Source: Topomyia yanbarensis (taxonomy: Eukaryota > Arthropoda > Insecta > Diptera > Culicidae). Taken from it: a stretch of 64,000 nucleotides of DNA. The DNA is taken from contig NC_080672.1 in the NCBI RefSeq assembly GCF_030247195.1, positions 159,581,167 through 159,645,166 of the forward strand, read 5' to 3'. The notes beneath the pieces were generated by a model. It searched no databases. It was given only the letters and a program-made list of their open reading frames with translations, and was not told where the DNA came from. The position numbers and the translations under genes were made by a program. This document shows, piece by piece, positions 1-12,200 of the stretch. Each line of letters starts with the position of its first letter. Within the stretch, counting starts at the first letter, position 1.

Positions 1-1234
1 TCGAAGAGATGTGCTGCGACGAGCGTATCTTGCACGCTGTCAACAGAGTGGTTACGAGTATACTCTCCGAGCTGCAGAGGAAGTGGCGAAGGGACCAACA
101 AAGTAGCACCACTGGCTAGAACGCCGCCGGGAAACCACAAATCGGGTTTCGGGAGAAATTCCGCCGCCGGGGAACTCTCCGACGGTGTAGACTAGGTCCA
201 TCGCTGGGGAACAGTTGAGTAGTACGCGATATAGCACTAGGTTAGGGTCGTCGGGGCGCCAGTGAACCGGACGTCAGGCTTCACCAGAATCGCCGGACCG
301 ACCTCGACATCCTACCGGGTAGCTCGTGAGTAGGCTAGATCCACCGTCGGGGATCAGACCGAGTAGACCGTGTCGAATAGCTAGCAGTGGGTCGTTGGGG
401 CACCAGTGAACCGGAAGCTACGCTCCACTCGGAATCGCTGGATGGAACTCAGCACCTACTGGCTGGTCCGTTGACCGCCGGGGACTAGACCGAGTCGACG
501 AAGCGGGGGCTAAATGGCTCACAGAAAGGTACATCGGGTCGCGAGCAATCTTCCGCCGGGGAATTCACGGTAGGGTAGATTCGCCGCCGTGGACTACCCG
601 ACAGAATCGTGACGAAAAGGGGAGCTAATTGGCTCACGAGACAAACACTGGTACAGAGAGAAATTCCGTTGCTGGGGAACTCTCAGTCGGAGTAGGACAA
701 TATCCGAGTCCATCTCGATAAAGCTGGGAGCTAAATGGCTCAAGGAAGCGGGTATCGGTGTCGGGGGAAATTCCTCCGTCGGGGAACTATCGGTCGGAGG
801 AGTGTGAGTTCATCGTTGGGGACTATACAACTAGATCGTGATAAGGCCGGGAGCTGAATGACTTACGGAAACACGAGATAAATGGCTCAATAAATCAACA
901 CCTAAACCGCTCACGGGGACGAGAGCTAAATGGCGACGTAGATAGATGGAGACAACAAACAAGAGAAGAGTCACATACATACATACATCAAAGCTTATAG
1001 GTCGAGCCACTCCATGAACCAAGCGAGGCGCTGAGATAGAGCAGAAGAAAAAAGTGCGACGGAAACACAACGAACCCCACCCCCCACGAAGTAATACGAT
1101 GACGTAGTTCCGTGGGAAAGAAGGGCGTAAAAAGTAAGGAATGCTTTTAGTGGTTAGGCACGAACGTGAGTCGTGAGTCCCACACAGTGCCAATACACTA
1201 CAGGCCAGGCTTTTGAAGCTTTTTTAACCTTACC
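1..1234 (+). mobile_element. 3' end of a LINE (non-coding, GC-rich), cut by the window edge
   Basis: This GC-rich block has no credible reading frame. It contains recurring short motifs such as 'GGGAGCTAAATGGCTCA' and 'CCGCCGGGGAACTCTC'. Its last 130 bases (about 1100-1234) match, on the opposite strand, the 3' end of the LINE at 11951-14637: both share 'AGTGGTTAGGCAC', 'GTGAGTCCCA' and 'TTTTGAAGCTTTTTTAACC' in the same order. The motifs 'GCGCCAGTG' and 'GAATCGCCGGACCGA' near 258-300 also recur in the other copy near 12500-12540. I therefore read it as the 3' untranslated part of a second copy of that LINE in plus orientation; its coding part would lie left of the window. Confidence 0.6.
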
Positions 1235-1710
1235 AAAAAAAACGCGCACAGACATTTGCCGAATTCGACGAACTGAGTCGAATGGTATATGAAAGACGGA
1301 CCTCCGGGTCGGGGTTAAGTTGACGATGTTCAGAGTGATTGCATAACCTTTCTATAGGAGAAAGGCAAAAATGTGAATTTGCTGTGTGTCCGTACTCTTA
1401 AACCCGTAACTCCGGAACCGGATCTCGGAATTTAATGAAATTCAATAGCAGCTTATGGGAACGTTGTACCTTTCATTTGAGACTAAGTTTGATGAAATCG
1501 GTTCAGCCATCTCCGAGTAACCAATGTGCATATTTTTGGTCACATACATACATACATACATACACACACGTGCATACGCACAGACCCACATACATTTGCC
1601 GAATTCGACGAACTGAGTCGAATGGTATATGACAGACGGACCTCCGGGCCGGGATTAAATTGACGATGTTCAGAGTGATTGCATAACCTTTCTATAGGAG
1701 AAAGGCAAAA
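1235..1710 (-). repeat. Two tandem copies of a 'GAGAAAGGCAAAA' dispersed repeat
   Basis: Two repeat ends lie head to tail: 1235-1370 and 1371-1710 both finish with 'CCTTTCTATAGGAGAAAGGC' followed by AAAA, and share the preceding 110 bases (CAGACATTTGCC, GACGAACTGAGTCGAATGG, GGACCTCCGGG). The longer copy also carries the 'CCCGTAACTCCGGAACCGG' block and a CATA microsatellite at 1547-1572. The same family recurs at 11817, 18327, 20880-23582, 24618 and 25237. Confidence 0.75.
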
Positions 1711-3198
1711 CGTCTTCTCAAGCCACATAGCACGGTTATCGCCATAGGTTCGGCTGCACGGTAGAGCCGGATCACCCCCCAAACAAAATATTCCTAGCAT
1801 TAATTGGAATTGCTACTGGCCGAGAGCAAACCCTCATCGCACGAATCATTCAAGCTTATAGATCAAAGTAAAAATGAAAAATATTTTAACTATCAACACC
1901 ACAGTTTTGTTTTGAAATTCATTACACTTGCACACAATGTCGTCTATTGCAAATATTACATAATTTTTACAAATGCTAAATTATTTACTTTGCAATCATA
2001 CCATTTGAGTATATCTGGGACTATGTCGAGCATTTGTGGGATTATTTCAAGCGAAAAATTCGGGAGCATACAATTACTATAGGAAGAAACAATTAAAAAT
2101 AGTCATCATGAAGGCATGGTAAAAATCCGCTACAGATAATTTGGAAGTTGGTTTTATTGATCAAGAACAGAGTGCACTGTGTCCTTGCTGCGAAGAGAGG
2201 TCATATCTAATATTGATTTCAGCGTTTTGGATTTGAACGGAATCTGTATTGATTGGCGTCCAATGGACGTATATTTAACCTGATTTGTACAAGGAGTTGA
2301 AAAGAACGAATAAAGATGAACTTTGAATTTATATTCAAAAAATTATGCATTTTGCCAGCATCTGTTTTTTGGCCATTCCCTGTTTTTAGTTTTCTCTCAA
2401 TGAAAGTTCATGTAAAAACTCTGAAAACCGACTTTTCAACCGAAGCCCGAAGGTCCGGGATATATCATTTGACACAGTGTCTCAACCACCATAAACGGTT
2501 CAGGAAAGCATATCTACCTAAGCCAACCCCCATTTTTGTTTTTTTTATGATCAACTGGCTAATACCCACCGCGCGTTGCTGCGACTTTCAACGAAAACAC
2601 AATTTGTTCCGAAGCGCCATATGGCAGATCATCATGATATGCTTGAACATTCACCATATAATAATCAAGTAAGAACCATCCACACTGGGCAAATTTCTTC
2701 CAATTCTTCAATAAAACAATAAATTTTGAATTATACAAAACATCAATAAGTAGACCAATTCATTTTCTTCCATACTCCATACATCTACTTTACTAGGGGT
2801 GTCCTAAACTACCCATGATCGCAAGTCAGTTCCATGTTATATGGGATTCCCTATCTACGTGGGACTGACATACGATTACAGATAGTTACCAAAGGCGAAA
2901 AAAACAGTTTATTTTCCGACCGTGCAGCAAAAGATACACTAATTTTCGTCCCTTATCCAAACAACAAAAATTATTTTATAATAATAGCAACCCTACAAAC
3001 TAACAGTACTAAAAACCAAAACTTGTTCTACTTTGTTCTGTCTTACACTCAGTATTCATTTCTTTTTTGCTGCGAGACGATCACGTGATTGTTCGTCACT
3101 TTCCGTTTTCGCATGTTATTACGCTAACAATAGGTACCTAAGATACGTATAATATGACTTTCACTAGAAAACTCGATCGCTGTGTAAACTTAACGCAG
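1711..3198. other. 3' flank and probable 3' UTR of the ARID5B-like gene
   Basis: This AT-rich stretch has no convincing gene. A degenerate fragment of the GAGAAAGGC repeat family is visible near 2425-2490 (ACCGACTTTTCAACCGAAGCCC). The part next to the stop codon at 3199 is expected to be the 3' UTR of the minus-strand gene; the first reasonable polyadenylation hexamer on that strand is at 2913-2908. The small plus-strand ORFs here show no recognisable protein features. Confidence 0.45.
2908..2913 (-). terminator. Candidate polyadenylation signal (AATAAA)
   Basis: On the minus strand the sequence reads GGAAAATAAACTG about 290 bases beyond the stop codon of the ARID5B-like gene. It is the first canonical hexamer I noticed downstream. 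Its use is inferred; transcript ends were not available. Confidence 0.35.
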
Positions 3199-6100
3199 CT
3201 AGCTCTTGCTGTTCGGGGGTACGCCAGCAACGTTGGGAAGGTTTTTGTAGAACTGTAGCAGCTGCTCCGGACTCAGCGCCTGTAGGTACAGGCTAGGATT
3301 CGCGTAGATTGCCGACAGATAGAGAGGGTCGAAAGAAAATCCGCCGGCCGCGGAAGTTTGCTGTGACGATGATGAAGATATCGAAGGATTGTGTGTGGCG
3401 GCCAAGGTTGGCGAGGTAGCACTAGCTGCATTGACTTGTGCATGTTTCTGGGCTTGTAATTGTTGTAGCATCTGAAGTTTTTGTTTTTGCTCTTGGATAC
3501 GCCGTTGCTCTTGGGCTTGTGCAGCAGCTTTTTGTTGCTGTTCGACTGCAGCCTTCTGTTGCTGTTCGAGTAGCAATCTTTGCTGTTGCTGCATCTGAAC
3601 CTGCTGAAGAAGTTTAATCTGTTGACTAAGCGGGTGTGAAGATGGTGATTCCGATGGTGCAGGATGTTGTGGCGATGGTGAGGATTTTGGTGATGGCTGG
3701 AACTGAAGGGGAATCTTAGGGTGGATCATTTGTTGAACGGTTTGCGGTTGATTATGTTGAGGAGTTGTTTGGTTTTGTGTGTTGGATCTCCTGCGTTGTG
3801 TCTTCTTGGGGGCTACAGGCGGTTGCTCCGTGAGAGTACCAAGTAGCTGCGTTAGGCCGGGAATGGACGCCTTTGCTAATCCAGAGGAGGATAAAATACT
3901 TGCAACCAAAAGAGGATTCGCTTTTTGCAAATTTGCCAGAAGAAGTCCTGTTTCAAGCAAAGAGTTTGAGTTTGAACCAGTTCCGTTGGAACTGGATGCC
4001 GACGAACCAGACGATGATGGTCCCAGAGAAGTTTTTGGACTAGGTACCTTTGGATGAACGGTAGGCGGTGTACTGGCTGTAGCTGGTAATGACATGACAA
4101 CTTCGAACGGATTCTTTCTTGGATTAGAACCAGTTTGCTGCTGTGGACTGGTGGCGTTTGGTTGTGATACTGGCTGAGAAACCTGATTTGGCGCATGCAC
4201 GAGTGTGATTTGCAAACTTGGGACCGTTCTCGGTGTACGACTAGTGCTGGCATTTGCCGAGGCTCGTTGACGTGATGATGAAGACAAAAAATCAAAACTT
4301 GTGTGTGTTTTGGCAGACAGATTTTCAACTCCAGCGAATGGGTTCCCTGTCAAATCGAGCAAATCTGTTACACCCGCAGCTGAATTCGTTCTCACTGGAA
4401 CTGTGGGAATAATAGGAATTTCCTTCGGGTTGCCAAAGATTTGTCCAGTCTTTGCGTACATGCCTTGAGTCTGACACTCAATCGGAGTTGGGATGTACTT
4501 TCTTTCACGTGGTCGGGCATCGTCAGGTTGCTTCCCACGTTGCGGACTTACTTCAGCTGTGATGTTTATGCGCATCGGATTTGGGCTAGATTTTGGGCTG
4601 TGCTGTGTAATAGCAGAGAAAATGCTTGTTCCATTAGATATTGGTGTTACTTCAAGGCCACCCTCGCGCAAGATATCTAACTTCCGTTTCTTCATCGGAG
4701 GCAATAGAGATGGAATTGGACGTATCGATAAACCAGCCTGCTTGGCTGTGTTAGTTGGATTAGGAGGATTTGTTGGACTAGACGAATCACTGTCATTATC
4801 GCTGTCTACGAGGTCAATTACTTCTGTGGGGGTCTGCATGTTTGTTCTAGGTGAACAATTACCACCACTAGTCCCTGAGCCAGCAGGGTTTCCACTTAAA
4901 CCGGAAGCCAATCCAGCAATGGCTGCCATTCCAGCCACACCACCGAGCAAACTTGAAGCGATAGGAGTAATGGTTGTAAGGCTTTGACCTCCAAAGAGAC
5001 TCGTTCCTCCACTAAACAGTGAAATATTTTCCTTTTCAAATGGTTTCCCGGATGCACCTGGGGTTACAGTTGATGCGTTAGGCACTACTTTACGATCGGC
5101 TTTCATACGCACATGGCGTAATGAAGAAGTTTTAGATGGCGCGCTAGCTCCACTAGGAGGATTTGTACTGGAAGTACTAATCGACACTGTGCCACTAGTG
5201 GGACATACGGATACTTCCTTGATAGTTAGGTCCGGATCCGTATTGGCTGAACAATTCAGTGGGAACAACGTGGTGCTTATGTTATTTTCGAAATTTGATT
5301 TTGAACCATCAGTAGGAGGAGATTCTATATTAATTTCCTGACCAGATTTATCCTGCTTGAAGCTATATTTGAACTGAGGGCTTTCATTTTGTCCACCATT
5401 GGAACTTTTGTCACTTGATTGCACTGTGATTTGTTGAATCTGGATCTGGTTTGTGATTTGAATTTGATTCGTTATATGCTGGGGACTTTGTCCACTGATT
5501 TGTTGACTATTTGGTTGTTGATTGCCCTGAGGATGAATAGTGGTCTGGTGAACCGTAATGGTTGTATGTGGTTGATTTATTTGTATCTGAGATGATTGTG
5601 GATCTTTTTCATCGATATTGGGACGAACAATTACGGTCAACGGAACAGATACTGGAGACATCCCCAAGTGTACGCCTTTCGGACTACCAGTCACCGTACT
5701 GCTATTACTATTGTTGTTCTCCAGTAGTGGAGATAGGGCTTTTCCTCTAACTTTACTTTGTACTTCGGGTGACTCATCTTTACTGGCATCAATTGCTAGC
5801 TTTGCGTCAGGTTCTTTTTTCACCGATATCTCTTCCGAGACAAGAGGCGTTGATTCTTTATTTTCCTTATCTTTCTTGCGTTCAACCTTCACGGAAATTT
5901 CTGGTTCGTTGATTTCTACCTTTTCTACTTTCACCTCGATGATGCCTTCTTTCGAGTCGTATTCGTACGGTGTTGGTGAAATTTGGCTTTCATGGGTAGC
6001 TTGTTCCTGCTCCTCGATCTCCTTTTTCACAGCCTCGGCGATTTCTTGCTGGTGTTTCTCATACGGCAATAGTATCTTTTCATACTTTCGCCTACTCATA

Positions 6101-6212
6101 ATACCGTTTTCACCCCCAGTCCCACTCAGTATTTGATTCCATTTATCCTTATTGCTAATTTCACTATAGCCTCCCATGTTTAGAACACGAGTGTAGATGA
6201 GGTATAATTTAA
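3199..6212 (-). CDS. ARID5B: ARID5B-like gene, last coding exon: second half of ARID plus long C-terminal tail
   Basis: This 3014-nt exon starts after a 'CTTACTTTTTAG' acceptor with two bases completing a codon from the previous exon. It extends the open frame 11 codons upstream of the first methionine, giving 'KLYLIYTRVLNMGGY', which continues the ARID domain; the domain closes with 'RRKYEKILLPYEKH'. The tail is disordered. It has acidic and lysine-rich stretches with VKVEK/VKVER/VKKEP-like motifs that could be sumoylation sites. At nt 4821-4801 lies 'VIDLVDSDND', a typical SUMO-interaction motif followed by acidic residues. A glutamine-rich, probably coiled segment spans about nt 3735-3433. 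The extreme C-terminus (FDPLYLSAIYANPSLYLQAL, nt about 3330-3260) is hydrophobic and may be a conserved partner-binding motif. Overlapping plus-strand ORFs here are shadows. Confidence 0.92.
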
Positions 6213-9200
6213 CTAAAAAGTAAGCAAAAATTAACTTTATTTAAAAATATAAAATTTGAAATACATTACCGTCTTTCAGAGATGTCGCCTGGTTGTTTGC
6301 ATAAGCAAGCGCCTTTTCGTCCAGAAATTGTTGCAACCGCTGCAAAAAGTCTCGCTCGTCGGCGGCCATACCTTCGTTGAATCTGAATAAATTGTCTTCT
6401 ATCGCCTGCTCCTCAACAATATCTGTTTGAATTTCACCATCGGGCTCGCGCTCAGCAGCTTTCACCTCTTGATCTTGAATACTTTCGTCCTCCACGCCGC
6501 TCTCTTGGTCGGTCTTTTGCTCCATAAGCAACTTGGCAGCTTTGGGTTTCCGGCCAGCCTTTGACTTGCGTGGACGTCCTAGCTTAGACTTAATCCGGAC
6601 CGGTTTGAAGACCAGTGGTACCGGCAGAGGCACGGTTGGTATAGCGATGGGGTCTGTCGCTGCTAGTTTCGAATGTGAGGCCCGCGCTGGTCGGGGATTG
6701 TAGCGTGGTGTCGACTGAAGACCCACTTTCTTGGATGGAGAAGCCTATATGAAGGGTATAAACATTAGTATATTCTGGATAAAAGATTACTGTTGCAGAA
6801 GTAGTATAAACAAATTAGAAACATAGATTCAAGAAACCAATTTTACGAATAGCTAACAAGCAAATTGATTCCGATAGTATTATGCCGGAAATGATGAGCC
6901 TGTTTATTTTTTCTTAAAAAGTAATGTATTTATTATCCAATGGTTTTGTTGCAGATATGATCAGAACTTGTAAGTTTCAGACAGATCAGTAATATTATTC
7001 TGAGAAGCCTACTCAAGTGCCGTGTCAGAAACACACTGATACTAAAGGGTGTAGGGGGAAACAATTTGCAAATCACATGAAAAAGCTCATCAAAATTCAT
7101 CTATTTACCGATCGTTTTCAAACTTCCAGAGAACAAAATAAAACATATTACTAAGGGGTCGGTAAAAACGATTTTTTTGCATTCCTTACACATACAGTGA
7201 AGACCCTTGGTGAATTTTAGGCTGATAAAATGGGGACATTGATAAAATCGGGACATATATTTTTCTTTCTTTTTGAGAAACCGAAGATTCTTCTTTAGTC
7301 ACTAGATGTTGCCTCATAAGCTTTCTTGATTATTTAGCTTAAATTTCCCTTAGGGGGGTCTGACAGTGCAAAAATAAAAATTTTGTTTTGTATATTTCTT
7401 ATCTCTCTATCTAAGAAAAATATGCTCAAGAAAGGATTTACTTGAATTCAACTTGGTTCGTATGCTAGAGCCCATCAAACTACCAACTATCAATTTTCAT
7501 ATGAAGCTGATAAAATCGGGTCAAAAAGCTGATAAAATCTTACAACAATCGGCCTCTTGGATAAAAAATGTTCGGACCACTTACGGGCGAATGTGGTCAA
7601 TTATTTCATCTTTCATTAATGTGTCGAAGAAAACAGTCAAACACGTAGTCAAAGTTACAAGATCATAAAACTGATCCAAGAACTAAACTCGACAAGCCTA
7701 TCGAAGTTTTCAATCACCACTCGGCTCAAGATATCGTATCGCATGAGCAATCGAGATGAGAGTTCCCAAAATCGATTTTTCTACGGTAGAACATCCGACA
7801 GGACTTCAAGACTCATCGTATGGGACGATACGCAAACAGCGATACTGAATTCTTGCGGGTTTGATTAAAAGAATGTTCGCAGCGCAGCGAAAGCAGAAGC
7901 AACCGTACTCCATTACCGAGAATATCGTTGTTTGATACAACCTAATTAGATCTCCTGGGTTGGCACCATATGGCGGTAATTATGCTGGTTCGTAGTCCAG
8001 TTTTCTCCGTAGAAACTTCAATGCCCAGCCGTATAATCCAAGAAGAGAAAATTTCCATGGTATTCTGTAATGGTCCTTGTAGGTCGATAGCTTTCGGTCG
8101 CATACCAGAAACCACACCGTCGTCTGAAACTTAGCGTGCCTTAGCGTGCACGAGTTGTAACGGCAATGTCCTTGCCATAAAAATTGTCTAACAGACGATT
8201 CATAAATGAGCTCTGAGGAAGATCCATGTAACTAAATTGTGATGTCGAAAAATGCATGTGTTTTTCCTAATGAAAAGTTGTTTAAATCGGTAAAATACCA
8301 AGTTGGTGCGGCTTTTTGGAAAGTATGTTGATAGAAACTGAATCAAAAGTCCCCTTAACATCCAAGAAAACTGATAGTACGTACGTTTGATGGCTTTCAT
8401 CAAATTCTTCACTCGCGTTTCTAACGTCGCATACTGTCAATAGCTAACGGATAACCCGTCCTTGCGGTCTTACACGCGGCGACGTTCTCTGCGTCTACGA
8501 CTGAGCGCTATTTGTCCCAGAACTGAGTGAGATAACGTTTTTCCATGTTCGCGACGGGTACTCGTCTCGTCTGAGCTTGAATCGCGGTATCGAGAATTAA
8601 GTTGGACAAAAGCTTGTGCTCTTTCTCCGGAGGAAGAACCTGTGTCGAGTCGATATTTTGGAAAATCGCGCCGACTTCCGAATGTTTCGTGTGAGGCCAT
8701 ACGAAACATTGATTAATACCGACGGCCACCAATGGCTGGTGATTGAAGTGGTCGCTACCGTCGGGAATAAGGGATTATTTTCCACGTGCAATCTAACTGT
8801 AAGCAGAGAGCAGAGAGATGAATCTAATGCACATGGGCGCGATAATTGGGAGGAATCCGTGTCATTTCAGCCGTGTTCAGAATTGTCAAATTGAAGTTAT
8901 CGCAAAGATCGTGGAGTAAGGTAGATCGGGTATCACCATAGAGGTAACCCCATACCATACCATGGATAAAAGTAGTATTGAGTGTATTGTTTACACTGTA
9001 TGTTTATCGCTGCCAGTTTGTTGAAAATTAGAAAAAAATGACGTCACCTGAAAGGCGACATCGAGAATTGATTTTGCGCATGCAGCTGGAAAATCCGCAA
9101 TTCTCTCATCAAGGTATCGGCAAACAACTCGAAATCATGCAGTCAATGGTGAGTCGTATGTTTATACGCTACTACCAAACTCTGAGCATCGAACGGATGG

Positions 9201-12200
9201 AGAATGGATGTTCTATTAGAACTCAGGATCATAAGCCTCTAGTGAAAGCGTTTAAGCGGAATCCCAATACTTCGGCCAGAGTTGTGGCCAAAAAGTTGAA
9301 TCTGTCCAAGTCTTTCGTTCAGAGAGCCAAGGACCGAGAGGGACTGCATACATACAAAAAGCAGAAGGCTCCAAATCGTGACGAACAGCAAAATACGGTA
9401 GAAAAGTTAAGGGCCCGGAAACTGATCACCCAGATGCCGACAAAACCTCATTATCTCAAAATGGATGATGAGACTTACGTCAAAGTGTCAAGTTTGATGT
9501 TCCGGAGGAAGTAAGCAAGAAGAAACTTTCAAAATTTCTGCTTGCTTACTTTTAATGAGTTTCAATGCATGATTTGGCAAGCGATCTGCTCATGTAGCGA
9601 ACGGAGTGCACCGTTCGTGACTACCGGGACTGCAAACAGGGAGATCTCCCTCAAGGAGTGTCTACAGAAGCGTCTGCTTCCTCTGCTGAAGCAACACGAG
9701 CACTCTGCGATCTTCTGGCTGGATCTAGTTTCGTAAAGACATGAAGAAAAAATGGGTTTCCGTACAGAAGAAGCTGCAGTCAGATGTTGTACAGGACATG
9801 CGGAGTTTAACGTAAGGTGCTAGTATACGGTTATGGTATTGAAATGAATGGAATAAATGTGCCCAAAGGTTACAGATGGGTCAATTTTATTGTCTGGAAG
9901 TTGGAAAGGATCGGTTAATAAGTTTGCGCGATCGCGAAGCTAAAGTGTGCGTTGTTAATCGCGAAGGGCTTAAGCGTTCGTATGTTAACGTGTTTGTCAC
10001 GTGTGCTCACGTTCATGTGACTTCGCATGTACAGAACTGAATTTTGTAACCGTGTGGCCATTCCTATATACGCGTGCGTTCTTGGATGGTCATGCGGACC
10101 TTCATTCCGATAGTTAGTTTTTGGTGTACAATTCACATTCTGACAGGGAGTAAGTTACCCCATATCACTAGAGTCCTCGGACATGTCGCCATTTATCATG
10201 GTGTTCTGTGGATATGAGAGCTTTCTTTTTTTAATTGGTCCAATTGAAAGCATTCTTTGATTTCTGTAAAGCCCGCTTTAAAGCGTGGTTAAGAACCAAT
10301 AGGTTAAGAGTTCATTATATGGAAAAAATAATAACGCTGGTATTTTTCAATCGATTTGGATGATAAACAGGTCGTTAGATGCGGAGCTATAAAAACTCTA
10401 TCTAAATTTTTATTAAAACAAAAAAGCTTCTTTGTAACTATGTTAAGCAATTTTTCTTCATTTCGTAAAATAATTATTATATTCATCATTTCGTAAAGTA
10501 ATGATTATATTTATCATTTATTTATGAGAATTACAAATTCATTGTAGCTTAAGGGGGCGTCTGGTGTAGTGGGTAAAAATTAGATGTCTTTATTAGATGC
10601 CTTTATTCGCTATTAGTATTGATCCTCTAGAATAATCTCGCGCGATCTCGGTGGCCACGCCGACCTCCTTTTGTGTTCCTCGCTCTGTTGTCACATCCGC
10701 AAAACGATAGTTCTCCGAAACCGCATTTTTCAAATTGGTGGACACGATAACTCTACAACTATTCAACGGATTGACTTGATTTTTTTTTATGAGAATGCAT
10801 AATGTGTGTAGCCAGTTGATTAGCCACAGAAAACTGAATAATTTTTTTTGGGTTCATTGAGTAACTGTTTCTAACAATTTTATCAAGAATTATCATATCC
10901 GCCATGGCACTCCAATACGCGGAAACGTTTGAACGTATGCTCTTGGAACGCTCGAACGCGCTCGTATGTGTAAATCTGCATTAGGCCATTACAAATCTTT
11001 TTTAAAAATTATGTCCAAGTACAAATTTTTTTCTGAAGGGGGGGGCAAACAAAAAATAAATATTTATTTTAATAAACACATTTTTTCTTTTTGCATTTTC
11101 TTTCGATTGTTCTCGTGGACGTTTCCGCAGGATGATTTCGTATAGCGGGGTTGAGCTATTTGTTTTACTAGAAAAATTCAAGCAAACATCACTGAATCAA
11201 TCAAAAGTTCACATAGGAAAAGGATGCTAAAGTTTTCGTTTTAAATAATTTTCCCCAAAGTTATCTAAGAACTTAATGTAAACATTTAAGAGTACTTTAA
11301 GGTGTTAACTTTTGGTTGGTTGAATAGTTTTCGTTCCGTTGTGGCGGCACATGGACCGACTGTACACACAAGGCATGAAAATCGGTCAAAGGTGAACCTG
11401 CTTGATAACAATGTACAGAAACAGGATTGCAACATTTCACTTATGGACTTTTGGAAAACATTCTGGAATGAATCCAAAGGTAAAGTGTGCGTCAATGGAA
11501 TTATTCATCTCAGACATGGTTTTCTCTGATATTTTTTTCTATTGCGTATTTCGTATACAGTAGCCTGGTGAACGTACATCCTGTGCATACTATACTTTTT
11601 CGAACTCTAGTGGAAACATCAGCTTTGGTTTATCGCTTGTGCTTGAAGACTTGTAGATTTGTTTGTTTGGTACATGATAGTAATTCGGCTCGGTTCCGTG
11701 TACATCTTCGAACTCTGCATTTTTCTCCATCTTGTTGCGCAGTAGGTAGCCACATCAGAGAAATTCATTTGATAGTCGTACGGATTTATGAAATGTATAG
11801 CAATCATCAGTTCATTTTTTGCCTTTTTCATATAAGGAAGACTGTGCAATCATTCTGAAACTCGACTTTTTAAGCTACACCCGGAGTGTCGAGTGTCATA
11901 TACCACTAGATTCAGTTCGTCGATATCTGAAAATGTCTGTATGTTTTATAGTATGGTTAAAAAGCTTCAAAACTGCATTGGCCCTAGTTGGGACTCACTT
12001 TTGTGCCTAACCACTACTAACAGTCCTCACTTTTCTTCCTTCCTTTTGTTCCACGAGACTGCATCGAAGCGTTATATCGTGGGGAGGCTGATTCAGTCTT
12101 AAGACAAAATGATACATTAGAGCAGTTTAGCTCCGAACACATATCCGGCTAATCGCAGTGGTGAACTTCCATTAGCCATTTGGCTCCCGTTTCTGTGAAC

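Noticed and set aside
52..1193. Minus-strand ORFs of 61 and 120 codons at the left edge
   Set aside because: They lie in the repetitive GC-rich 3' region of a LINE and carry no motif.
3876..4328. Second minus frame of 150 codons inside the last exon
   Set aside because: It is an out-of-frame shadow of the same exon, made open by its repetitive composition.
3779..6136. Plus-strand frames of 79-172 codons opposite the large ARID5B exon
   Set aside because: They mirror the minus-strand coding sequence, show no domain, and appear as low-complexity inverse of the Q/S/T-rich tail.
8470..8894. Overlapping ORFs on both strands (64-92 codons)
   Set aside because: The minus strand is explained as the linker region of a dead LINE ORF2, so the plus frames are shadows.
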